Assembly: GCA_002436765.1 (NCBI GenBank)
Contig: DJNI01000094.1
Span: 413 to 11,016 of the forward strand
Source of the DNA: Clostridiales bacterium UBA6468
GTDB lineage: Bacteria; Bacillota; Clostridia; Oscillospirales; Oscillospiraceae
Reading direction: 5' to 3'
DNA: 10,604 bases
In this document: piece by piece, positions 1-5,866 of the stretch
How positions within the stretch are numbered: position 1 is the stretch's first letter
How the letters are laid out: each line of letters begins with the position of its first letter
Position numbers and translations under genes: made by a program
Notes under the pieces: generated by a model
Told to the model about the DNA's origin: nothing
The model's database searches: none
The model's input: the letters and a program-made list of their open reading frames with translations, nothing else

Positions 1-1513
1 TGAACTCCATCGCGCCCATGGTGGTGAGGGTGTAGTTGATGTAGTAGAAGGGGTAGAGGTAGATGTGCAGCTTGTGATACCAGTAGCCGCCCCGCTCCAT
101 GAAGGCGTCGTCCTCATAGCGCCGCCAGGGCATGTACTTCTCCTCCAGCAGGTGCCACTGATACGTCCGCTCCTTGGGGGTCAGCTCGGGATGGGCATAG
201 CAGATGTGCTGGAACTCGTCCACGGCTACGCCGAAGGGAACGAAGGTCAGCGCCTCCTGCAGGTGGGCGAAGCGGAACTTGTCCGCCTGGCTGCCGAAGA
301 ACCACTCGGCGTAGGGGTAGGCGAACTGCTCCATGGCCATGGAGTGGATCTCCGCAATGTCGGTGGATTCGCTGTAGTAATCCGAAATGGGCTGGCTGCG
401 CATGGCCATGTAGCCCGCGAAGGCGTGACCCAGCTCATGGGTCAGAACCTGCATGTCGAAGATCGTATGGTTGAAGCAGGAGAACACGAAGGGCGCTTTC
501 AGGCTGGGCAGGCTCGTCATGTAGCCCGTGGAGGCCTTGCCCGGCTTGTTCTGCAGATCCATCAGCTCGTGGTCGATCATGAAGTCGATGAATTCGCCGG
601 TTTCCGGGCTGATTTCGTGATACATTTTCTGGGCGGTTCTGACCATGAAGGCGTCGTCCCCCGCAGGCTCGGCGTTGCCGTCGGGGAAGACCATCTTCTC
701 GTCGTACCACATGACATGGTCGATGCCGAGGCGTTTTGCCTGGGCGTCATAGAGCTTCCGGCACAGGGGCACGAGGAACGTGCGCACCTGCTCCCGGAAG
801 GACGCGACCTCCTGTTCACCGTAGTCCGTGCGTCCCTGCTCCAGATAGCCCACGGGAATGTAGTTCTCGTAGCCGAGATTTTTGCCCATCTGGTTGCGGA
901 TGCGGATGAGCTCGCTCCAGATCTCCTCCAGACGGGGCTCGTTGTCCTCGTAGAATTTGGAGTACGCCTTGACGGCGGCGGCACGCACCGCGCGGTCGGG
1001 ATGCTCAAAGTATTTCTGGACGCCGTAGAGGTTCAGGGTCTTGCCGTCAAAGGCGATCTCGGCGGTGGCCATGATCTTCTGGTATTCGTTGGTCAGGCGG
1101 CTCTCCTGCTGGCGCAGGGGGATGTTGGCCTCGCAGAACAGCTTCTTCTGCAGGTCCATGGAGACAAAATACTGCTTGCCGAACTCCCGCTCGATGTCCG
1201 CCCGGAAGGGGCTGGCCGCGATGGCCTCGCTGAGGGCCACCTCGTCGCCGCTGATGGTGGGCAGCGTGTCCTCTAAATAACGGATCTCCGCTTCATAGAA
1301 TTCGTCCCGGGTGTCCAGGGTGTGACGGATGTGGGCGATGGAATACTGGGTGGACAGCTCGCAGCTTTCCCGGTCGATCTCAAAGAGCAGGCTGCGCAGG
1401 GCATCGTAGCTCTCCGCCTGCCCGACGGCTGCCTTCCATCGGGCGAGCTTCGCCCGGTGCCCTTCCAGATCGGGGCGCTTGTATTCCAGTGTTGAGAATT
1501 TGTAATTTTCCAT
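1..1513 (-). CDS. M3 family oligoendopeptidase (PepF-like), C-terminus cut off by the window edge
   Basis: A cytoplasmic zinc metallopeptidase that hydrolyses short peptides. In total 504 codons lie inside the window, and the reading frame is still open at base 1. Members of this family are usually about 560-600 residues, so roughly 60-100 residues are missing. The M3 zinc signature HELGH is at residues 359-363 (bases 425-439). The third zinc ligand is probably E388 in DIAEIHSM, 29 residues after the first His, which matches the spacing in thimet-type enzymes. Near the edge, HIYLYPFYYINY is the tyrosine-rich substrate-binding and catalytic stretch typical of PepF. No signal peptide is visible. 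The ATG at 1513 is preceded by AAGGAG (1524-1529) with a 10-nt spacer. The gene lies 41 bp downstream of the GT2 stop on the same strand, so co-transcription is likely, although TATAAG/TATAAA sequences in the gap could be a weak promoter. The family call is secure. Substrate range cannot be read from sequence. Confidence 0.93.
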   Translation of the reverse strand, partial: MENYKFSTLEYKRPDLEGHRAKLARWKAAVGQAESYDALRSLLFEIDRESCELSTQYSIAHIRHTLDTRDEFYEAEIRYLEDTLPTISGDEVALSEAIAASPFRADIEREFGKQYFVSMDLQKKLFCEANIPLRQQESRLTNEYQKIMATAEIAFDGKTLNLYGVQKYFEHPDRAVRAAAVKAYSKFYEDNEPRLEEIWSELIRIRNQMGKNLGYENYIPVGYLEQGRTDYGEQEVASFREQVRTFLVPLCRKLYDAQAKRLGIDHVMWYDEKMVFPDGNAEPAGDDAFMVRTAQKMYHEISPETGEFIDFMIDHELMDLQNKPGKASTGYMTSLPSLKAPFVFSCFNHTIFDMQVLTHELGHAFAGYMAMRSQPISDYYSESTDIAEIHSMAMEQFAYPYAEWFFGSQADKFRFAHLQEALTFVPFGVAVDEFQHICYAHPELTPKERTYQWHLLEEKYMPWRRYEDDAFMERGGYWYHKLHIYLYPFYYINYTLTTMGAMEF

Positions 1514-1554
1514 GGTGTTTTATCTCCTTTATACTTATAGGGGGCGGTGCTGCC

Positions 1555-2655
1555 CTAAAAAAGCTTGCAGCACACGTTATACATGCCAAAATCCCGTGTC
1601 CGCAGAGCCTTTATCAGCGTGCGGTTTCCGGAAACGTCCGGGTCGGCGGGGAAGGTATTGCAGAAAAGGTCGCAGGTCAGGACGAACACGCATTCCTGAA
1701 TGTTCTCCGGGAGGTCTGCGACGCGGTGCCGGTTCAGGCGGATTTGCAGCAGGATGTAGCGGAAATAGGCGTCGTCCGCCGGAAGCCCCGCCCGGGCGTG
1801 CTCCGCCATCAGCGCCTCCGTGATCCAGTAGGTGTCCACGGACTTGGGCTTGCCGTGGGAGGTTTTGACGATTCCCGCCTGATTGATGCGGTAGCCGTAA
1901 ACCATATGTCCCGTGACCCAGGCATTTTTGACGTTGGGGAAAATCAGGTAGGAGAGCAGGGAGTCCTCGTACCAGTAGCCCTCCGGGAAGCAGAGGTGCT
2001 CAAACAGAGCGCCCCGGTAGAGCTTTCCCCAGGCGTGACCGTGGAGGGTATAGGGGTCAGACACCTTCCGGTCGGACTCATAGCGGTGCATGACGGATTT
2101 TCTGCCGTCGTACACGTAATACGCGCCGCCCTCTACCAAGTCGCAGTCCTGGGCAAAGGCGGTGTCCAGCAGGGCATCAATGGCGCCGGGCAGGAGAAAA
2201 TCGTCGGAATCAACGAACATAATGTATTTGCCGAAAATCTCCCGGATGCCGGTATTTCTCGCGCCGGAAAGTCCCCGGTTCCGCTGGTGAATGACCGTCA
2301 CCCGGGGATCGTCGGAGTAGGCATCCGCGATCGCGGGGGTGGCGTCGGTGGCACCGTCGTCCACTAAGATGACGCGGTAGGTATACCTCGTCTTCTGCGC
2401 CAGCACGGAGTCCATACACTGGGCAAGATAGGCTTCCACGTTGTAGGCCGGGATCACGATCTGCAAATCGCACGCAGGCTTCAGCAGCCGGTTATCTGCG
2501 GCCGCGGTTCCTGTGGGGGGAGGGGAGAAGCGCAGCAGCGTCTCCCGCGCATTGGCGGGATCCAGGACGGTTTTTCGGCTGAAAACCGGCGCGGCCGCAT
2601 TCAGGATGCCTTTCAGGGCGCCTTTGATCGCACCTTTGATTGACGATGCTGTCAT
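1555..2655 (-). CDS. Glycosyltransferase family 2 with N-terminal amphipathic extension
   Basis: A 366-residue GT-A fold glycosyltransferase that transfers a sugar from a nucleotide-sugar donor, probably to a cell-surface glycan acceptor. Residues 66-72 (IVIPAYN) open the GT2 domain. VDDGATD (98-104) is the nucleotide-binding loop, DSDD (149-152) is the metal-binding DxD motif, and ED at 230-231 is the usual catalytic-base region. The first ~25 residues (repeating KGA/KGAL, then ILNAAAPVF) look like an amphipathic or membrane-associating helix, followed by a linker. No true transmembrane segment is seen. The frame stays open far upstream, across the divergent DUF554 gene. The start at 2655 was chosen because GAGGTGAG (2659-2666) sits just before the ATG, a strong promoter lies immediately upstream, and homology-like sequence begins only after it. 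The oligoendopeptidase gene follows after 41 bp. The acceptor and linkage are unknown. Confidence 0.9.
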   Translation of the reverse strand: MTASSIKGAIKGALKGILNAAAPVFSRKTVLDPANARETLLRFSPPPTGTAAADNRLLKPACDLQIVIPAYNVEAYLAQCMDSVLAQKTRYTYRVILVDDGATDATPAIADAYSDDPRVTVIHQRNRGLSGARNTGIREIFGKYIMFVDSDDFLLPGAIDALLDTAFAQDCDLVEGGAYYVYDGRKSVMHRYESDRKVSDPYTLHGHAWGKLYRGALFEHLCFPEGYWYEDSLLSYLIFPNVKNAWVTGHMVYGYRINQAGIVKTSHGKPKSVDTYWITEALMAEHARAGLPADDAYFRYILLQIRLNRHRVADLPENIQECVFVLTCDLFCNTFPADPDVSGNRTLIKALRTRDFGMYNVCCKLF

Positions 2656-2658
2656 AGT

Positions 2659-2666
2659 CTCACCTC
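2659..2666 (-). promoter_or_regulatory. Ribosome binding site deciding the GT2 start
   Basis: GAGGTGAG on the minus strand, 3 nt before the ATG at 2653-2655. It fixes the start of the GT2 gene although the frame stays open for hundreds of codons upstream. With the predicted transcription start near 2667, the mRNA leader is only about 12 nt. Confidence 0.75.
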
Positions 2667-2673
2667 GAAAAAC

Positions 2674-2702
2674 AGTATACCGTTTCCCGGGCGGAAAGTC
2701 AA
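2674..2702 (-). promoter_or_regulatory. Sigma-70-type promoter of the GT2 gene
   Basis: On the minus strand, TTGACT (2697-2702) and TATACT (2674-2679) are separated by exactly 17 bp, each one base from consensus. Transcription would start near 2667. This is the best-scoring promoter-like sequence near the GT2 start and faces away from the DUF554 promoter. Confidence 0.8.
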
Positions 2703-2717
2703 TATCCAGGCGCCCCG

Positions 2718-2746
2718 TTGACTTTTTCGGGAGATTGCGGTAGAAT
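2718..2746 (+). promoter_or_regulatory. Sigma-70-type promoter of the DUF554 gene
   Basis: TTGACT (2718-2723) and TAGAAT (2741-2746) with a 17-bp spacer. The predicted start near 2753 leaves a leader of about 26 nt. Its -35 box lies only 15 bp from the -35 box of the divergent GT2 promoter. Confidence 0.75.
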
Positions 2747-2778
2747 TTGGGCAAATCGGAGCAAAAGAGGGAAAGCAT

Positions 2779-3498
2779 ATGGTCGGGCTTGGAACGGTCA
2801 TCAATACCGCCGCGATCCTGGCGGGCGGCGTGTGCGGGGCGTTGTTCGGGCGCGTCCTGAGCCGGAGCGCCCAGGACACGCTGATGAAGGTCTGCGGCGT
2901 GGGCACGCTGTTTATCGCCATTTCCGGCGCGATGGAGGGAATGCTCACGGTGCAGGACGGAAAGGTCGTCAGCAGCGGCGCGCTGCTGATCGTCGGCTGC
3001 CTTGCCGTTGGCGCCGTGATCGGGGAAGCGCTGAACATCGAGGGCGCGTTTGAGCGGCTGGGGCAGTGGCTGAAGGTGAGCACCGGAAACGCCAGGGACA
3101 AGACGTTCGTCAATGCCTTCGTCAGCGCGTCTCTGACCGTCTGCATCGGGGCAATGGCCATCGTCGGCTCCATTCAGGACGGACTGACCGGGGATTATTC
3201 CATCCTTGCGACCAAAGCGGTGCTGGATCTGATCATTATCATGGTGATGAGCAGCTCCATGGGGAAGGGTGCGGCGTTTTCCGCGATCCCCGTGGCGGTG
3301 CTGCAAGGGAGCATGACGGTGCTTGCGGGGCTGGTGCGGCCGATCATGACCGAGACGGCGCTGGCGAACCTGTCGCTGGTGGGCAGCGTACTGATTTTCT
3401 GCGTCGGCATCAATCTGGTTTTCGGGAAGAAAGTAAAGGTGGCGAATCTGCTGCCCGCCGTTGTGATCGCGGTGGCCGCAGCGTTTCTGCCTGTTTGA
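2779..3498 (+). CDS. DUF554 family integral membrane protein
   Basis: A 239-residue polytopic membrane protein of the DUF554 (YdfK/YqgA-like) family, presumed to be a transporter although no substrate is established for the family. The N-terminus (GLGTVINTAAILAGG, 3-17) and the central block containing CIGAMAIVGSIQDGLTGDYS (residues 122-141) are family hallmarks. FSAIP at 167-171 and LQGS at 175-178 also fit. Hydrophobic segments lie at about 3-25, 35-55, 68-85, 114-132, 146-160, 170-187, 196-214 and 222-238. The polar segment 87-112 is probably a cytoplasmic loop. The ATG follows GAGG with an 8-nt spacer. The gene is monocistronic, with its own promoter and a hairpin terminator 24 bp after the stop. 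It diverges from the GT2 gene and converges on the ArsR gene, so neighbours give little clue to its function. Confidence 0.92.
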   Translation: MVGLGTVINTAAILAGGVCGALFGRVLSRSAQDTLMKVCGVGTLFIAISGAMEGMLTVQDGKVVSSGALLIVGCLAVGAVIGEALNIEGAFERLGQWLKVSTGNARDKTFVNAFVSASLTVCIGAMAIVGSIQDGLTGDYSILATKAVLDLIIIMVMSSSMGKGAAFSAIPVAVLQGSMTVLAGLVRPIMTETALANLSLVGSVLIFCVGINLVFGKKVKVANLLPAVVIAVAAAFLPV

Positions 3499-3515
3499 GA
3501 GAGAAAGCAAGGTAC

Positions 3516-3555
3516 AAAAATCGAGGCAGCACGTTCCCGTGCTGCCTCGGCTTTC
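3516..3555. terminator. Bidirectional intrinsic terminator between DUF554 and ArsR genes
   Basis: A perfect 12-bp stem (3522-3533 paired with 3538-3549) closes a TTCC loop. On the minus strand it is followed at once by A then five T (3516-3521), a classic terminator for the GH2-ArsR unit. On the plus strand it is followed by the T-rich GGCTTTCTTT, a weaker tract that would end DUF554 transcription. It fills the gap between the two convergent stop codons. Confidence 0.88.
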
Positions 3556-3556
3556 T

Positions 3557-3850
3557 TTACTCCAGAACGTGCTCCAGACCCATTTGCAGAATGGTCTTCA
3601 CATGGTCGTCGGCCAGGGAGTAGAGGATGTTCTTCCCCTCCCGGCGGAATTTGATCAGGTGCATCTGCTTCAGGATCCGAAGCTGGTGGGAAATGGCGCT
3701 TTGACTGACGTCCACAGTCTGGGCAATGTCCGTCACGCACAGCTCCTGTCGGGACAGAAGCGCCAGAATATGCACCCGGGTAGAATCGGCGAAGCCCTTG
3801 AACAGCTCCGCAATGGCGTCCATGGTTTCCTTTTCGGGTACTGACCGCAT
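3557..3850 (-). CDS. ArsR/SmtB family repressor, alpha-5 zinc-sensor type
   Basis: A 97-residue winged-helix repressor. Residues 37-68 (ELCVTDIAQTVDVSQSAIS, then HQLRILKQMHLI) form the helix-turn-helix, and FRREGKNILYSL (68-79) forms the wing. The C-terminal helix carries D81, H83, H94 and E97 in the D-x-H-x10-H-x2-E pattern. In SmtB/CzrA-type regulators these residues form the inter-subunit alpha-5 site that binds zinc and releases DNA. The alpha-3 thiol site of CadC/ArsR types is absent: ELCVTD has a single Cys (C38) where those have ELCVCD. The frame is open upstream into the GH2 gene, but the ATG at 3850 was chosen because AGGAGGG sits 6 nt before it and the ArsR fold starts here. It lies 28 bp after the GH2 stop and is likely co-transcribed. 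A zinc response is inferred from the ligands. No metal transporter is present in the window. Confidence 0.92.
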   Translation of the reverse strand: MRSVPEKETMDAIAELFKGFADSTRVHILALLSRQELCVTDIAQTVDVSQSAISHQLRILKQMHLIKFRREGKNILYSLADDHVKTILQMGLEHVLE

Positions 3851-3856
3851 TCCGAT

Positions 3857-3863
3857 CCCTCCT
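3857..3863 (-). promoter_or_regulatory. Ribosome binding site deciding the ArsR start
   Basis: AGGAGGG on the minus strand, 6 nt before the ATG at 3848-3850. It lies in the 28-bp gap after the GH2 stop and rules out a longer protein that would start inside the GH2 gene. Confidence 0.85.
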
Positions 3864-3878
3864 TCTATCCTGTCTATT

Positions 3879-5600
3879 TTATCCTTTTTTTTCAAAAGAT
3901 GCAACTGTTTTTTCCATAGCGTTTTGCAGCGCTTTGGAAATGGGCAGCATGGTGTCCCCGTCCAGCTTGACCACCCGGCGGTCGTAGGTCGCAAGGCCGT
4001 TCACCTCGTCCTCCACGTCGCTGACCTGGGTGTAGATGGCGGCGCACAGACCCTTTTCCACGGCGGGGACAATGGATTCCCGGTAGAGCGCCGCCACCGC
4101 CTCGTTCAGGGCTTCTTTCGTCGGGCAGGCGCCGTAGCCGTAGGTTTTGTCGGGGTTGAAAATGTGCCCCTCCACCCGCCAGGTTTTCCCGCCGAACTCC
4201 GAAAGCACCAGCGGGCGGAGGCCGTCGCCTTTCAGGCGCAGCTTCCCGAAATACTGGTGGCGGCTGTCCACGTCGGTATTTTTGCCCCGGAACCAGCCGG
4301 AGGTGGCGTCGATGAAGCGGGTGGCGTCCAGCGTGCGGAACCACCGGCAGACCCGGTCGCTGTCGAACTGCCCCCAGCCCTCGTTGAAGATCGTCCAGTA
4401 ACAAATGCAGGGGTGGTTTTTCAGCTGGTTCACCCCATCGGCCGCGCCCTGACGGAAGGCGTTGCGGCTTCGCTCGTCCCGGTGGAGGTGCCGGTCGTTC
4501 CGTTTCTGAATGCCGATGGTGGGCAGCACGGTGTCCCGGAAATAGCTGTAGCTGCCGTTGTTGACCATGTCCTGCCAGACGATCATGCCCAGCCGGTCGC
4601 ACTGATAGTAAAATTCCTCCGGCTCGATCTTGATGTGCTTGCGCAGGGTGTTGAAGCCGAGGCGCTTCATGGCGAGGATATCGTCGGCGTAGCTTTCCGG
4701 GGCGGGGGCGGTGAGCAGCCCCTCCGGCCAGTAGCCCTGATCCAGAAGACCGTGGAAGAAATAGGGCTTGCCGTTGAGACACAGGCGGGGATATTCGCCA
4801 ATCTTTTTGATTTCCAGGGACCGGATGGCAAAGTAGGATTCCACCTTATCCTGCGCCGTTTCCAGGGTGAAGCGGTAAAGATAGGGGTCGTCCGGGCACC
4901 AGAAACGGGGATTTTCCGGGGTGACGGTCACACGCCCGTTTACCAGCGGGAACTGCCCCAGCGCCTCGATATTGACCGTTCCCTCCAGGGGCGGAACCGT
5001 GGAGATGGTCACGGACGCGCCGTGATTTTCGATGTTCAGCTTCTCTATATAAGTGCCCGGCACGCTTTCCAGCCACACCGTCTGCCAGATGCCGGACACG
5101 GGGGTGTACCACATGCCGCCCCGGTTCGTCACCTGCTTGCCGTAGGGGAACGCCTGATCGCGAAGATCGTCGGTGCAGCGGATGACCAGCTCGTTTTCCT
5201 CCGCCAGCGCCTCGGTGACGTCCACGCAGAAGGAGGCGTAGCCCCCCTCGTGGCGGCACAGGCACTGCCCGTTTACGAACACCTCTGCCGTTTGGTCGGC
5301 GGCGCCGACATGGAGCAGCACCCGCTCCCGGCGGAAGCCGTCAGGCAGGACGAAGCGGCGGCGATACCACAATGGCGCGCCTTCCTCAAAATGCCGCCCG
5401 ATGCCGGAAAGACGGGACTCCGGGCAGAAGGGTACGGTAATGTGCATGTCAAAGGTTTCCGGCTTTTCCCGGGACACGGCAAATTCCCATTCGCCGTTCA
5501 GGTTTCTGTAAGAATCCCGGCGCATCTGGGGTCTGGGATAGACCTGCCAGGGCGTGCCGGAAAGGGTTTCGCCTCTGGGCGTGGTGAGCGTTTGCAGCAT
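3879..5600 (-). CDS. Glycoside hydrolase family 2 enzyme (beta-galactosidase/beta-glucuronidase-like)
   Basis: A 573-residue retaining beta-glycosidase. The N-terminal jelly-roll sugar-binding domain spans about residues 15-180 (LNGEWEF at 34-40, LHVGAADQTAEVFVNG at 96-111). A short Ig-like middle domain covers about 181-265. A TIM barrel runs from about 270 to the end (GFNTLRKHIKIEP at 315-327). The acid/base residue is probably E407 in FNEGWG, and the nucleophile E468 in LSEFGG. There is no signal peptide, so it should act in the cytoplasm on imported sugars. It lacks the extra C-terminal domains of LacZ. Whether it cleaves galactosides, glucuronides or another substrate cannot be decided by eye. 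An in-frame upstream start exists at 5726, but the ATG at 5600 has AGGAGG 6 nt away and the upstream start falls inside the promoter's -35 box. The gene heads a probable two-gene unit with the ArsR repressor and is divergent from the envelope operon. Confidence 0.92.
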   Translation of the reverse strand: MLQTLTTPRGETLSGTPWQVYPRPQMRRDSYRNLNGEWEFAVSREKPETFDMHITVPFCPESRLSGIGRHFEEGAPLWYRRRFVLPDGFRRERVLLHVGAADQTAEVFVNGQCLCRHEGGYASFCVDVTEALAEENELVIRCTDDLRDQAFPYGKQVTNRGGMWYTPVSGIWQTVWLESVPGTYIEKLNIENHGASVTISTVPPLEGTVNIEALGQFPLVNGRVTVTPENPRFWCPDDPYLYRFTLETAQDKVESYFAIRSLEIKKIGEYPRLCLNGKPYFFHGLLDQGYWPEGLLTAPAPESYADDILAMKRLGFNTLRKHIKIEPEEFYYQCDRLGMIVWQDMVNNGSYSYFRDTVLPTIGIQKRNDRHLHRDERSRNAFRQGAADGVNQLKNHPCICYWTIFNEGWGQFDSDRVCRWFRTLDATRFIDATSGWFRGKNTDVDSRHQYFGKLRLKGDGLRPLVLSEFGGKTWRVEGHIFNPDKTYGYGACPTKEALNEAVAALYRESIVPAVEKGLCAAIYTQVSDVEDEVNGLATYDRRVVKLDGDTMLPISKALQNAMEKTVASFEKKG

Positions 5601-5606
5601 GGATAT

Positions 5607-5612
5607 CCTCCT
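5607..5612 (-). promoter_or_regulatory. Ribosome binding site deciding the GH2 start
   Basis: AGGAGG in the context AAAAGGAGG, 6 nt before the ATG at 5598-5600. This perfect site excludes the longer in-frame start at 5726. Confidence 0.88.
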
Positions 5613-5616
5613 TTTG

Positions 5617-5640
5617 CCGGGAAATGGAAGCTTTTCCCGG
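5617..5640 (-). other. Inverted repeat in the GH2 leader, just upstream of the ribosome binding site
   Basis: CCGGGAAA (5617-5624) pairs perfectly with TTTCCCGG (5633-5640) around an 8-nt loop. In the GH2 mRNA this hairpin ends 4 nt before AGGAGG. There is no T tract, so it is not a terminator. It could be a stability or translation element, or a protein-binding operator. Confidence 0.5.
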
Positions 5641-5697
5641 ACGGAACGCTGGGATACAGGGTGTTTTGCGGGATATTCTATTGTTATCTGTATTACT

Positions 5698-5726
5698 AAT
5701 CTACCATACCCGGACAGACGTGTCAA
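5698..5726 (-). promoter_or_regulatory. Promoter of the GH2-ArsR unit
   Basis: On the minus strand a perfect TTGACA (5721-5726) is followed after 17 bp by TAGATT (5698-5703), with an upstream TGG that makes an extended -10. Transcription would start near 5691, giving a leader of about 90 nt that contains the hairpin at 5617-5640. Confidence 0.8.
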
Positions 5727-5774
5727 GGGAAGCGCCTAAATCGACTTTTTCTATTAAGTTTTTACGAAAACTCT

Positions 5775-5802
5775 TTGCAAACGGAAAGAAATATGCTATA
5801 GT
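5775..5802 (+). promoter_or_regulatory. Promoter of the four-gene envelope operon
   Basis: TTGCAA (5775-5780) and TATAGT (5797-5802) with a 16-bp spacer, and TGC directly before the -10 box (extended -10). The predicted start near 5809 leaves a leader of about 58 nt. It diverges from the GH2 promoter, with 48 bp between the -35 boxes. Confidence 0.72.
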
Positions 5803-5826
5803 ATACTGAGTTTCGTGTGACTATCC

Positions 5827-5854
5827 GCGCCTGAAATACGGGCGCACATTTCAG
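5827..5854 (+). other. Overlapping inverted repeats in the operon leader
   Basis: Two short hairpins share bases and cannot form together. One is GCGCC (5827-5831) with GGCGC (5841-5845). The other is CTGAAAT (5831-5837) with ATTTCAG (5848-5854), which ends at the edge of the ribosome binding site AGAAAGG (5853-5859). The stems are short, so a regulatory role is only a possibility. Confidence 0.35.
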
Positions 5855-5866
5855 AAAGGCAAAAAG

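Noticed and set aside
65..1276. A 403-codon plus-strand reading frame
   Set aside because: It is antisense to the M3 peptidase, which has HELGH and the third ligand in place. The translation is a His/Val/Leu-rich pattern typical of antisense frames.
1531..1560. A possible terminator or separate promoter between the GT2 and M3 peptidase genes
   Set aside because: The GGGC/GCCC stem is only 4 bp and lacks a T tract. The TATAAG and TATAAA sequences have no convincing -35 box at the right distance.
1555..3510. A single 651-codon minus-strand reading frame spanning both the GT2 gene and the DUF554 region
   Set aside because: Only the part from 2655 onward codes for a GT2. The upstream part is antisense to DUF554, which has clear family motifs, a promoter and a ribosome binding site. 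A promoter and ribosome binding site also sit at 2655. The open frame is a by-product of high GC content.
3726..5699. A 657-codon plus-strand reading frame opposite the GH2 gene
   Set aside because: It is the mirror of the GH2 and ArsR genes, whose catalytic and zinc-binding motifs lie on the other strand. It has no ribosome binding site and shows no recognisable family.
5600..5726. A longer GH2 protein starting at 5726
   Set aside because: That ATG overlaps the -35 box TTGACA, while AGGAGG lies 6 nt before the ATG at 5600. The extra 42 residues do not look like a signal peptide.
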